Shown piece after piece: positions 1 to 7,980 of a stretch of DNA of 38,646 nt. The translations under genes and the position numbers were made by a program. Within the stretch, counting starts at the first letter, position 1. Every line of letters starts with the position of its first letter. The DNA is from Brevundimonas sp. (lineage in GTDB: Bacteria; Pseudomonadota; Alphaproteobacteria; Caulobacterales; Caulobacteraceae). Where the stretch lies: NCBI RefSeq assembly GCF_003248455.1, contig NZ_QFNM01000043.1, positions 1 through 38,646 on the forward strand, given 5' to 3'. The notes under the pieces were generated by a model, which was given only the letters and a program-made list of their open reading frames with translations, searched no databases and had not been told where the DNA came from.

Positions 1-501
1 CAGATAGCCTTCCAGATAGACGATCTCGCTGGCGCCGATCAGGGCCTCGTCGATGTCGTCGGCGTAAAGCTGGTTCGCCGCGCCCAGGAAGGTCGCCATG
101 GTGCGCGCCCCGTCGGACAGGACGTTGATCAGGCAGCGGCCGGTGCCGAAGCCCTGGTCGGCGCCGCCGGTCAGGACCGGCGTGTCGAAGTGGACGCCCG
201 CCGCGCGGATGTCGTGGGTGAAGACCTGGCCCAGCACATCGTCGGTGACCTTGCCGATATAGGCCGCGCGGCCGCCGAACGAGCCGACGCCCGCCACGGT
301 GTTGCCGGCCGACCCTCCCGAGGCCTCGACCCCCGGCGCCATGGCGTCATACAGGGCGGCGCTGCGTTCGGCGTCGACCAGCTGCATGGAGTCGGGAGCC
401 AGGTCCTGCGCCGCCAGGAAGGCGGCGTCGCAGGGGCTGAGGACGTCGACGATGGCGTTGCCGACGGCGCAGACGTCGTATCGGGCGGTGTTCTGGGTCA
501 T
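1..501 (-). CDS. Adenosine kinase / PfkB-family sugar kinase (C-terminus cut off by window edge)
   Basis: Cytoplasmic ribokinase-fold kinase, probably phosphorylating adenosine or a related nucleoside in purine salvage. The visible 167 residues are the N-terminal half. They contain the opening strand VCAVGNAIVDV (about residues 10-20), the PfkB signature SGGSAGNTVAGVGSFGG (61-77) and YIGKVTDD (81-88). The catalytic DTxGAGD region lies beyond base 1. The ATG at 501 is preceded by AAGG at a usable distance. The gene is divergent from the ATP-grasp gene across a 92-bp gap holding a perfect palindrome. SGGSAGN fits the adenosine kinase-like branch, but substrate cannot be fixed from half a protein; another PfkB sugar kinase is possible. 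Confidence 0.85.
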   Translation of the reverse strand, partial: MTQNTARYDVCAVGNAIVDVLSPCDAAFLAAQDLAPDSMQLVDAERSAALYDAMAPGVEASGGSAGNTVAGVGSFGGRAAYIGKVTDDVLGQVFTHDIRAAGVHFDTPVLTGGADQGFGTGRCLINVLSDGARTMATFLGAANQLYADDIDEALIGASEIVYLEGYL

Positions 502-543
502 GGTCGCGCCTTAGCCCGCGGCGGGCCCGGCGTCATCCGAAAT

Positions 544-565
544 CATATAAGGAAGCCCTTATATG
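544..565. promoter_or_regulatory. Perfect inverted repeat in a divergent promoter region
   Basis: CATATAAGG (544-552) and CCTTATATG (557-565) are perfect 9-bp arms around a 4-base spacer, AT-rich inside very GC-rich DNA. Each arm reads CTTATATG toward its own gene, so it may be two back-to-back -10-like elements or the operator of a dimeric regulator. It lies about 29 bp before the ATP-grasp start (594) and 43 bp before the kinase start (501), which fits short leaders both ways. Arms and spacing are seen directly; the function is inferred. Confidence 0.5.
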
Positions 566-593
566 GCCGACCCCGCTCCGGTATGAGGACGCC

Positions 594-1496
594 ATGACCC
601 AGATCGCCGTCCTGATCCCCGATCCGTCCGACCGCTCCTACATCGGTCGCTGGCCCGAGGTGCTGGCGCGGCTGAAGGCGGTGCTGGAGCGCACGGGCGC
701 GACCGTGGCCGCCGCCCCTTGGACCGACCATGTGCAGGACGCCTCGGGCCTTGAGGCCTATGATCTGATCCTGCCGGTCATCGCCTGGGGTTATCACCGC
801 GATCACCCACGCTGGCTGACGGCGTGCGGGACCTGGAGCCGGGCGGGCCTGCCGGTCGCCAATCCGGCCGAGGTGCTGCGCTGGAACTCGGATAAGACCT
901 ATCTGGCCCGGCTGGCCGACAAGGGGGCGCCGATCCCGCCGACCCGCTGGACCGACGGCGTGACCCCGGACCAGGTCGCCGCCGCCTTCGCCGAGACGGG
1001 CGCGCCGATGCTGATCGTCAAGCCGACGGTGTCGGCCGGGGCGTTCCGCACCCTGCGCCTGTCGCCGGGCGAGCCCCTGACCGAGGCGCCCCAGGGCGCG
1101 GCGATGATCCAGCCCTATCTGAAATCCATCGAGACTGAGGGCGAGACCTCGCTGCTGTTCTTCGGCGGACGTTTCAGCCATGCGGTCAACAAGCGGCCCG
1201 TGCCCGGCGACTTCCGCATCCAGATGCAGTTCGGCGGCCTCTATCGGGCCGTGACCCCCGACGCCGAGGCGATGGTCCTGGCCGAACGGGTGCTGGCCGC
1301 CATCGCCGAGCCGCTGCTCTACGCCCGCATCGACCTGGCGCGCGACGACGCCGGGCGCTGGGTGCTGATGGAGGCCGAACTGATCGAGCCGGACTTCTAT
1401 CTGGACCACGACCCATCGGACGGCGCGGGTCTGGCCCAGGCGGTCGCAGAGCGTCAGACCGCGAAAGGGCGGGCCCGAGGCGCGCGGGCGTCTTGA
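594..1496 (+). CDS. ATP-grasp domain protein, orphan, substrate unknown
   Basis: A 300-residue protein of the ATP-grasp fold, which joins a carboxylate to an amine or thiol through an acyl-phosphate (as in glutathione synthetase and RimK). An N-terminal pre-ATP-grasp domain (about 1-95) leads into the nucleotide-binding part, with LIVKPTVSAGAF (about 140-151), IQPYL (about 175-179), a LLFFGGRFSHAV strand and the probable metal-ligand segment VLMEAELIEPDFY near 258-270. The start is the ATG at 594, preceded by GAGGA at a 4-5 base gap. The gene stands alone after the divergent promoter, with no amino-acid or peptide biosynthesis gene beside it to suggest a substrate. The fold is a confident call; the product is unknown. 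Confidence 0.75.
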   Translation: MTQIAVLIPDPSDRSYIGRWPEVLARLKAVLERTGATVAAAPWTDHVQDASGLEAYDLILPVIAWGYHRDHPRWLTACGTWSRAGLPVANPAEVLRWNSDKTYLARLADKGAPIPPTRWTDGVTPDQVAAAFAETGAPMLIVKPTVSAGAFRTLRLSPGEPLTEAPQGAAMIQPYLKSIETEGETSLLFFGGRFSHAVNKRPVPGDFRIQMQFGGLYRAVTPDAEAMVLAERVLAAIAEPLLYARIDLARDDAGRWVLMEAELIEPDFYLDHDPSDGAGLAQAVAERQTAKGRARGARAS

Positions 1497-1560
1497 TCTG
1501 GGGCAAGGCCGCCCCACCTCAAGCGTGGCAGTGAAGTCGGCATTCAAGGGGCGAACGACC

Positions 1561-2403
1561 ATGACCACCTCCTATCGCAAGATCGCCGTCTTTGCGGATG
1601 CGACGCCCGAGGGCCTGCGGCTGTTCGGCCGGGCGGCGCTGCTGGCCAGGCGTCTCGGCGCGGAGCTTATCGCCGTCTATGGCGGAGAACGCAGCCCGCT
1701 GACGCCGGACGAGACCTTCACGCGGGGAATGAAGGCGATCACGGAGGTCGTCCGACGCCACGATGCGGCCGACCGCGCACACGCGGCCGAAGAAATGGAA
1801 CCCCTGCGCATGGCCGCCGAGGCGCTGGGCCAGCCCGTCGAATTTCAGGTGGTCTGGTCGGGCGGCGAGGACGAGGCGCTGCGCTTTCTGGACTGCGATC
1901 TGATGGTCGCCGCCCATCCGTCGCCGCCTCATCTGCCGCCCAGCTGGACCGCCGAACGTCTGCTGAGCCTGAACGGCGGGCCGATGCTGCTGCTTCCGTC
2001 GGTCTGGCCGGGCGATGACCATGGCCGTCACGTCGTCATCGCCTGGAACGGCAGCCGCCAGGCCCGGCGGGCCGTTACCGAGGCCCTGCCCCTGCTGTCG
2101 CGGGCGTCTCGGGTCACGATCCTGGTGGTCGACGGCGACCGATACGCCCTGGAGGCGGGCCATGTCCCGGGGCAGGATCTGGCCGAGTATCTGGCCCGGT
2201 TCGACATTCAGCCGGTCCTGCATTCGGTCGCCTCGGGCGAGGCAGGCATCGCCGATACGATCACGCGCGAGGCCGTCGGCCTGGGCGCGGACATGGCCGT
2301 CATCGGCTGCTACAGCCGCTCGCGGACCCTGGAGACCATCTTCGGCGGCGTCACCCGCACCCTGTTGCGCGACACGACCATGCCGCTTTTCCTGTCGTTC
2401 TGA
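1561..2403 (+). CDS. Universal stress protein, tandem UspA domains
   Basis: A 280-residue cytoplasmic protein with two Usp-like halves, about twice the length of a single UspA domain. The first half opens with RKIAVFADATPEGLRLFGRAALLARRL-type strand and helix; the second restarts at HVVIAWNGSRQARRAV (about residue 157). Near the C-terminus, IGCYSRSR followed by FGGVTRTLL matches the G-x2-x-x9-G-x-(S/T) nucleotide-binding loop of ATP-binding Usp proteins, with the usual second glycine replaced by serine. The ATG at 1561 follows AAGGGGCG and gives the normal Usp N-terminus; an upstream in-frame ATG at 1525 would add 12 unlikely residues. Its stop lies 3 bp from that of the convergent nth. Confidence 0.88.
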   Translation: MTTSYRKIAVFADATPEGLRLFGRAALLARRLGAELIAVYGGERSPLTPDETFTRGMKAITEVVRRHDAADRAHAAEEMEPLRMAAEALGQPVEFQVVWSGGEDEALRFLDCDLMVAAHPSPPHLPPSWTAERLLSLNGGPMLLLPSVWPGDDHGRHVVIAWNGSRQARRAVTEALPLLSRASRVTILVVDGDRYALEAGHVPGQDLAEYLARFDIQPVLHSVASGEAGIADTITREAVGLGADMAVIGCYSRSRTLETIFGGVTRTLLRDTTMPLFLSF

Positions 2404-2406
2404 CCC

Positions 2407-3168
2407 TCAGCGCCCAGGTTCCGGCGCCGTTTGACCAAGGACGGCCAGCCCAGCCCGAGACGGACACAGGTCGGCGATGACGCAGGCCAGGCAATTCGGC
2501 CTTCGGGCCGTGCAGGTGTAGCGGCCGTGCAGAATCAGCCAGTGATGCGCCTTGGGCAGCCAGGGCTCGGGCACGACCTTGAACAGCTGCGCCTCGACCT
2601 TGTCCGGCGTTGCGGCGTTGGCGAGGCCCAGCCGGTGCGAGACGCGAAAGACATGGGTGTCCACCGCGATGGCGGCCTCGATCCCCAGTTCGTTCAGCAC
2701 CACCGAGGCGGTCTTTCGTCCCACGCCGGGCAGGGCCTGCAGGTCGGCGCGGTTCAGCGGGATCTGGCCGCCGTGCTGCTCCAGCAGGATGCGGCTCAGG
2801 GCGATGACGTTCCGGGCCTTGCCGCGATACAGGCCGATGGAGGCGATGTAGGGGATCAGCCCTTCTTCCCCCAAAGCCAGCATCTTCTCGGGCGTGTCGG
2901 CGACCTTGAACAGCCGCTCGGTCGCCTTGTTGACCGAGACGTCCGTGGCCTGAGCCGACAGGGCCACGGCGACGACCAGGGTGAAGGGATTGGAGAAGTT
3001 CAGCTCGGTCCTGGGGTCCGGCATGACGCCGGCCAGCCGTTCGAAAATGCGCTCCACCCGGTCCTCGTCGGGCGGCCAGCGCAGGATGGGTATGGCCGCC
3101 CCGGTCATCACCGACGGCCGTTTCGGCGCCGGCTTCGGCAGGGGCCTTACGGGCTTCGGCGATTTCAC
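2407..3168 (-). CDS. nth: Endonuclease III (base-excision DNA glycosylase/AP lyase)
   Basis: Removes oxidised pyrimidines from DNA and cleaves the abasic strand. The helix-hairpin-helix LPGVGRKTASVVLNEL carries the catalytic lysine, and IAVDTHVFRVSHRLGL the catalytic aspartate. The C-terminal CTARRPNCLACVIADLC is a complete C-X6-C-X2-C-X5-C [4Fe-4S] site. I place the start at a GTG (3168) that overlaps the amine oxidase TGA as GTGA, giving 253 residues with a basic, proline-rich N-terminus. An ATG at 3108 would give 233 residues, closer to the 211 of E. coli Nth, so the start is uncertain. It is translationally linked to the upstream amine oxidase gene with no obvious functional link. Confidence 0.95.
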   Translation of the reverse strand: MKSPKPVRPLPKPAPKRPSVMTGAAIPILRWPPDEDRVERIFERLAGVMPDPRTELNFSNPFTLVVAVALSAQATDVSVNKATERLFKVADTPEKMLALGEEGLIPYIASIGLYRGKARNVIALSRILLEQHGGQIPLNRADLQALPGVGRKTASVVLNELGIEAAIAVDTHVFRVSHRLGLANAATPDKVEAQLFKVVPEPWLPKAHHWLILHGRYTCTARRPNCLACVIADLCPSRAGLAVLGQTAPEPGR

Positions 3169-4478
3169 GACGGGACCTCGCCCGGGTCGCACGGCGCAAG
3201 GCCCAGGGCGGCCAGGGCCGCGTCGGCCGCGCGTCGGCCCTCCATCCAGGCGCCGTGGGCCGTGCCGTAATAGACCGGCGCCGTCGCCTCGCCGGCCAGG
3301 AAGATGCGATCTTCGACCGGAACGCGCAGCCGGGCGCGATCCGCCGCATGGCCCGGCAGGGCGTGGGAATAGGCGCCCCGCGACCAGGGATCGACGCCCC
3401 AGCCGCTGACGGCGACCGCCTCCAGCCGCCGCCGCATCCCCGACCCCAGGGCGGAAACCAGTTCGGAGGCGGCGAAGTCGAACAGGGCGGCCGGGCCGTC
3501 GGCCTCCAGCCCCCAGGCCAGGTCCGCGCCGAAATAGGCCTCGATCATCGGCCGGCCGAAGGGGCGCAGGTGATAGCCGCCGGTCTGAGCCGTGTCGGTG
3601 CGGGTCCAAAGCTGGGTGTCGGGCTGGAAGTCTCCCGCGCCGCGCACCGTCATATGCACCTTGGACGCCAGGCCCAGCGGCACGCCGGCCGTCGCCTCCA
3701 GCAGGGCCGGAACCGGCGGGTCGATGCGAATGGTCTCGTCGGCGATCAGACTGTTGGGGACCGTCAGGATCACGATCCGCGCGGTCAGGGCGCCCCGGCT
3801 GGTCTCCAGCCGCAACAGGGGCCCGGAGCGGTCGATGCGGCGCACGGCGCAGTCCGTCGCCGTGACCGGCGACACCGCCTCGCCCAGCCGTTCGATCAGC
3901 CGGCCATACCCCTCGCGCACTCGCCAGTTCACGCCCGTATCGCCATAGGCGTCGTAGTCCAGGCTGGAGACCTCCGCGAACCGGGCGCCGTTCAGGGCGC
4001 CCGATATGGCGTCCATATGGGCGTTCCAGCGACCGTCGGGATCGAAGAAGTCCGAGGCAGGACGATCCTCGCCCCGCGCCGCCGCCTCCGACACCCGCCG
4101 GTCGAACGCGGCGAACGCCTGGCCGAAGGCGGCCTGATCGGCCGGCGTCATCTGATGGTCGAAGGCCTGGGTGCGCCAGGGCGGCGGGGTCCGGTCCAGC
4201 GTCAGCCCCTCCGCCTCGACGCGGGCGGCCAGAACGTTGTCGTCGGCCGAGTGCAGCCAGCCGCAGCCCATATCCAGCCCTTCGCCCTCGGCCCGCTGAG
4301 TAAAGGCCCGGCCGCCGATCCGATTCCGCGCCTCCAGCACCAGCATCGACAGGCCCCGAGAGGCCGGATTCGCCCGCATCATCCGGCGGGCGGCGGCGAT
4401 GCCGGCCGCCCCGGCGCCGACCACGACCACGTCGACCTGGGACGGCAGGGGATTGGTGGCCTTGGAGAAGTCGGTCAT
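3165..4478 (-). CDS. FAD-dependent flavin monoamine oxidase family protein
   Basis: A 437-residue flavoenzyme that probably oxidises a primary or secondary amine to the aldehyde with release of hydrogen peroxide. The N-terminus has the Rossmann dinucleotide site VVVVGAGAAGIAAARRM, followed about 25 residues later by the acidic strand end LVLEARNRIGGRA that contacts FAD. The C-terminus has the second flavin motif DRIFLAGEATAPVYYGTAHGAWMEG, typical of the amine oxidase family. I prefer the ATG at 4478 over an in-frame GTG at 4496, because residues before MTDFSK do not resemble a family N-terminus. No signal peptide is visible. The substrate is unknown; no transporter or regulator is adjacent on this strand. 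Confidence 0.88.
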   Translation of the reverse strand: MTDFSKATNPLPSQVDVVVVGAGAAGIAAARRMMRANPASRGLSMLVLEARNRIGGRAFTQRAEGEGLDMGCGWLHSADDNVLAARVEAEGLTLDRTPPPWRTQAFDHQMTPADQAAFGQAFAAFDRRVSEAAARGEDRPASDFFDPDGRWNAHMDAISGALNGARFAEVSSLDYDAYGDTGVNWRVREGYGRLIERLGEAVSPVTATDCAVRRIDRSGPLLRLETSRGALTARIVILTVPNSLIADETIRIDPPVPALLEATAGVPLGLASKVHMTVRGAGDFQPDTQLWTRTDTAQTGGYHLRPFGRPMIEAYFGADLAWGLEADGPAALFDFAASELVSALGSGMRRRLEAVAVSGWGVDPWSRGAYSHALPGHAADRARLRVPVEDRIFLAGEATAPVYYGTAHGAWMEGRRAADAALAALGLAPCDPGEVPS

Positions 4479-4545
4479 GCAGTGGCGAAGATACACGAAA
4501 TCCCGCCCGCCCCGGCAAGCCGCAAAACATTCGCGCGGCGGCCCA

Positions 4546-4574
4546 TTGATTTCTGGACGGCGCAGTCCATTTTA
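4546..4574 (+). promoter_or_regulatory. Possible promoter and TetR-type operator for the efflux operon
   Basis: TTGATT (4546-4551) and ATTTTA (4569-4574) sit 17 bp apart, about 40 bp before emrA. Between them is an inverted repeat TGGAC (4554-4558)/GTCCA (4565-4569). Overlap of a small palindrome with a promoter spacer is what a TetR-type repressor site looks like, and the operon ends with a TetR gene. The hexamers match consensus poorly. Confidence 0.33.
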
Positions 4575-4613
4575 GCGCCGCTTCAATTGGTCGCACCCTT
4601 TGCGGATTTCGTC

Positions 4614-5714
4614 ATGTCGCCTGAACTCAAGAAACGTCTGCCGCTGATCGCGGCGGGGATCGTCGGCCTGGCGCTGATCGTCGGCGGGGCGATCTGGTGG
4701 CTGAACGGCCAGCGTTGGGAGAGCACCGACAACGCCTTCGTCCAGGCCGACACCACCCTGGTCAGCCCGCAACTGTCGGGCCGCGTGACCGAGGTTCTGG
4801 TCGGTGACAACCAGCGGGTCGAGGCCGGGCAGATCCTGGTCAAGCTGGACGATTCCGACGAAAAGGCCCAGCTGGCCCAGGCCGAGGCCAATCTGGCGGC
4901 CGCCATCGCCGCCGTCGGCCATGTCGACGCCCAGGCCGAACAGGAACAGGCCACCATCGCCGCCCGCGCCGCCGCCGTCAGCCAGGCCCACGCCCAGGCC
5001 GGCCTGGCCCGCGCCGAGGTCGACCGCTACGGCAAGCTGGCCGAACAGGGCTGGGTCTCCCAGCAACGCATCCAGACCGAGCGGGCCAGCGCGGCCACCG
5101 CCGCCGCCAGCGTCGAACAGGCCCAGGCCGCCCTGGTCGCCGAACAGCGCACCGCCGGCGTGCTGGGCTCGACCCGCCAGCAGAGCGTCGCGGCCGTTGA
5201 ACAGGCCCGCGCCGTGGTCGATCAGGCCCGCATCGCCCTGGACCGCACCGTGATCCGGGCGCCCGTGGCCGGCGTGGTCGGCGCCCGCAGCGTTCGCCCC
5301 GGCCAATTCGTCAACGCCGGAACGCAGCTGCTGTCCATCGTGCCCCTGAGCCACACCTATATTGTCGCCAACTTCAAGGAGACGCAGCTGGACAAGGTGC
5401 GCCTGGGCCAGGCGGTCGAGATTTCCGCCGACGCCTTCCCTGGCCGCAAGATCAAAGGCCGCGTCGACAGCTTCGCCCCCGCCACCGGCTCGGAGTTCGC
5501 CCTGATCCCGGTCGAGAATGCCACCGGCAACTTCACCAAGATCACCCAGCGCGTGCCGGTGCGGATCGTGGTCAGCGGGGCGGATCGCAACCTTGCCCTG
5601 CGGCCGGGCCTGTCGGTCGACGTCAAGATCGACCTGAAGAGCCAGGGCGGTCAGAGCTTCGCCGAAGCCTCGACCGGAGCCGCGAACGGCGCGAACGGAG
5701 CCGCAGGCCAGTGA
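4614..5714 (+). CDS. HlyD/EmrA-family membrane fusion (periplasmic adaptor) protein
   Basis: The adaptor of a tripartite multidrug efflux pump: 366 residues, anchored in the inner membrane and reaching across the periplasm. One N-terminal membrane helix (about residues 9-29) is followed by the first lipoyl half (VSPQLSGRVTEVLVGDNQRV), an alanine- and glutamine-rich alpha-helical hairpin (about 80-205), the second lipoyl half (VIRAPVAGVVGARSVRPGQFV) and a beta-barrel starting at YIVANFKETQLDKV. Length and order match EmrA. The ATG at 4614 is chosen because the residues just after it are the basic-then-hydrophobic anchor. Its stop overlaps the GTG of the emrB-like gene by 4 bases, so the two are translationally coupled. 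Confidence 0.92.
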   Translation: MSPELKKRLPLIAAGIVGLALIVGGAIWWLNGQRWESTDNAFVQADTTLVSPQLSGRVTEVLVGDNQRVEAGQILVKLDDSDEKAQLAQAEANLAAAIAAVGHVDAQAEQEQATIAARAAAVSQAHAQAGLARAEVDRYGKLAEQGWVSQQRIQTERASAATAAASVEQAQAALVAEQRTAGVLGSTRQQSVAAVEQARAVVDQARIALDRTVIRAPVAGVVGARSVRPGQFVNAGTQLLSIVPLSHTYIVANFKETQLDKVRLGQAVEISADAFPGRKIKGRVDSFAPATGSEFALIPVENATGNFTKITQRVPVRIVVSGADRNLALRPGLSVDVKIDLKSQGGQSFAEASTGAANGANGAAGQ

Positions 5715-7312
5715 CCGCCGCCAACCCCGCCGCGGTTCCCGCTACGGGCGGGGGGCCCGTCGCCGGCCATCCCGAGATCAACTGGACCATGCTGCTGCTG
5801 GGTTTCGCCGGCATGGTGGTGGGCCAGTTCATGGCCATTCTGGACATCCAGATCGTCGCCGCCTCCCTGCCCCAGATCCAGGCCGGGGTCGGCGCCTCGG
5901 CCGACGAGATCAGCTGGATTCAGACCGCCTATCTGATCCCCGAGGTGGTGATGATCCCCCTGTCGGGCTTTCTGTCGCGACTGTGGGGCACCCAGCGGCT
6001 GTTCCTGGCCTCGTGCGTCGGTTTCGTGCTGATGAGCATCGCCACGGGTCTGTCGTCGTCGATCGACATGATGATCCTGTTCCGGGCCATCCAGGGCTTC
6101 GTCGGCGGCGCCATGATCCCGACCGTCTTCGCCGTCGCCTTCACCGCCTTTCCGCCGGACAAGCGGGTCACGGCCAGCGTGGTCATGGGGCTGATCGTCA
6201 CCTTGGCGCCGACCGTCGGCCCGACCCTGGGCGGGCACCTGACCGAATGGCTGAGCTGGCGCTGGCTGTTCTTCATCAACGTCGGGCCGGGGCTGATCGT
6301 GCTGTTCCTGGTCGGTCGCTACGGAAACTTCGACAAGGGCGATCCGTCCCTGGCCAAGGGGTTCGACTGGTGGGGGCTGGGTCTGATGGCGGCCTTTCTG
6401 ATGTCGATGCAGTTCGTGCTGGAGGAAGGCGCCAAGAACGACTGGTTCGACGACACCCACATCCTGTTGCTGACCGTCGTCGCCGCCGTCGCCGGGCCGA
6501 TCTTCGTCTGGCGTTCCCTGACCTATCGCCAGCCGATCGTGGAACTTCGGGCCTTTGGAAACCGCAACTTCCTGGTCGGTTTCATCATGACCTTCATCGT
6601 CGGTTTCGCCCTGTTCGGCGGCACCTTCCTGCTGCCGCTCTTCCTGGGGCGGGTGCTGGGCTATTCGTCGGCCGAGGTGGGCACCACCATGGTCGTCTCG
6701 GGCCTGGCCATGTTCGCCACCGGCCCCTTCGCCGGGCGGCTGGTGCGCAAGCTGGACGCGCGGGTTCTGATGTTCGGCGGCTTCATGATGTGCGCCTGGG
6801 GCATGTGGGAGGCCCGCCTGGTCACGGAGAACTGGGGCTTCTGGGAGTTCGCCTCGGTCCAGGCCTTCCGCGGCGTGGGCGTGATGCTGGCCATGATCGC
6901 CTCCCAGCAGGTGACGATGGCCACCTTGCCGCCGCACATGGTCAAGAACGCTTCGGGCCTGGTGAACCTGGCGCGCAACGTCGGCGGGGCCTTCGGCCTG
7001 GCGATCCTGAACACCAGCCTGACCACCAACACCGCCCTGCACATGAGCGAACTGACCAGCGCCATAGGACAAGGCGACCAGGCGGTGCGCCAGATGATGG
7101 CGGGCATGGCCCAGCGGTTCGCCGGCACCATCGACCCGGCCGCCTCGGCGATGAAGGCCATCTATGGCCTGTTGCAGAAACAGGCGACGACGATGGCGTT
7201 CGGCGACGCCTTCGCCCTGCTGGGCGTACTGTGCGCCGGGGCGGCCTTCGTCACCCTGATGGCCCAGCCGGTCCGGGCCCAGGCCGGCGCCCCGCCCACG
7301 GACGCCCACTGA
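5711..7312 (+). CDS. MFS multidrug exporter, DHA2 family (EmrB-like)
   Basis: A 533-residue inner-membrane drug:proton antiporter of the 14-helix DHA2 group; hydrophobic segments run throughout. Family motifs include the first-helix LDIQIVAASLPQIQ (about 44-57), the motif-A-like loop GFLSRLWGTQR and motif C, APTVGPTLGGHLTEWLSWRW, which marks exporters. It starts at a GTG overlapping the emrA-like stop. With the adaptor it should expel hydrophobic compounds or uncouplers. An outer-membrane channel such as TolC is not encoded beside it, so one from elsewhere in the genome must be used. The substrate is unknown. Confidence 0.93.
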   Translation: MTAANPAAVPATGGGPVAGHPEINWTMLLLGFAGMVVGQFMAILDIQIVAASLPQIQAGVGASADEISWIQTAYLIPEVVMIPLSGFLSRLWGTQRLFLASCVGFVLMSIATGLSSSIDMMILFRAIQGFVGGAMIPTVFAVAFTAFPPDKRVTASVVMGLIVTLAPTVGPTLGGHLTEWLSWRWLFFINVGPGLIVLFLVGRYGNFDKGDPSLAKGFDWWGLGLMAAFLMSMQFVLEEGAKNDWFDDTHILLLTVVAAVAGPIFVWRSLTYRQPIVELRAFGNRNFLVGFIMTFIVGFALFGGTFLLPLFLGRVLGYSSAEVGTTMVVSGLAMFATGPFAGRLVRKLDARVLMFGGFMMCAWGMWEARLVTENWGFWEFASVQAFRGVGVMLAMIASQQVTMATLPPHMVKNASGLVNLARNVGGAFGLAILNTSLTTNTALHMSELTSAIGQGDQAVRQMMAGMAQRFAGTIDPAASAMKAIYGLLQKQATTMAFGDAFALLGVLCAGAAFVTLMAQPVRAQAGAPPTDAH

Positions 7313-7932
7313 TGGCGCGCCGCCGCGGACAGGTGGATGAACGAAAGAGCGAGGCGATCCTGGACGCCGCCGCCGCCCTGTTCGCCGACAAGGGGCTGCA
7401 GGCCAAGATGGACGAGATCGCCAAACTGGCCGGGGTGTCCAAGCAGACGGTCTACAACCGCTTCGCCTCCAAGCTGGACATCGCCCAGGCCCTGGCGAGC
7501 AAAAGGGTGGAGGACATCGTCGCGCCCCTGCGCGCGGCGGGCGATCCGCAGACGGCGCTGGAGGCTCTGGCCCTGACCCTGCTGAACCGGGTGTGCAGCG
7601 CCGACAAGGTCGGCTCCATGCGCGGGGTGGCCCTGATCTCGACCGAGGCGCCCGAGATCGCCCACGCGATCTATGAAGCCGGGCCGCGCCGCAGCCTGCG
7701 CGAAATGGCCCTGTGGCTGGCGGAACAGACGCGGCTGGGGCGGCTGGCGGTCTCCGACCCCGAACAGGCGGCAGAGATGTTCTCGGGCCTCGTGCTGGGC
7801 CACGCCCATCTGCGGGCCATGCTGGACGTGCCGCAACTGGCGCCTGACAAGCGCGCGGCGCGCGCCAGGGAGGCGGCCCGCATCTTCGTCGCGGCCCATG
7901 CGCCCGTCCCGCCGCCATGCGAGACATCCTGA
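7312..7932 (+). CDS. TetR-family transcriptional regulator of the efflux operon
   Basis: A 206-residue repressor. The N-terminus has a basic lead, the helix EAILDAAAALFADKG (about 14-28) and the helix-turn-helix MDEIAKLAGVSKQTVYNRFASK (about 33-54). The rest is the ligand-binding helical domain, with ending helices LDVPQLAPDKRAARAREAARIF. The ATG overlaps the emrB-like stop as TGATG, making it the third gene of a tightly coupled operon instead of the common divergent arrangement. It likely represses its own operon from the palindrome near 4554-4569 and lets go when a pump substrate binds; that is inferred from position. Confidence 0.9.
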   Translation: MARRRGQVDERKSEAILDAAAALFADKGLQAKMDEIAKLAGVSKQTVYNRFASKLDIAQALASKRVEDIVAPLRAAGDPQTALEALALTLLNRVCSADKVGSMRGVALISTEAPEIAHAIYEAGPRRSLREMALWLAEQTRLGRLAVSDPEQAAEMFSGLVLGHAHLRAMLDVPQLAPDKRAARAREAARIFVAAHAPVPPPCETS

Positions 7933-7980
7933 GCCGGGCGCGCTAGACCTCCCGCCGTCCTGTAGATTGCGAGCGTCTCC

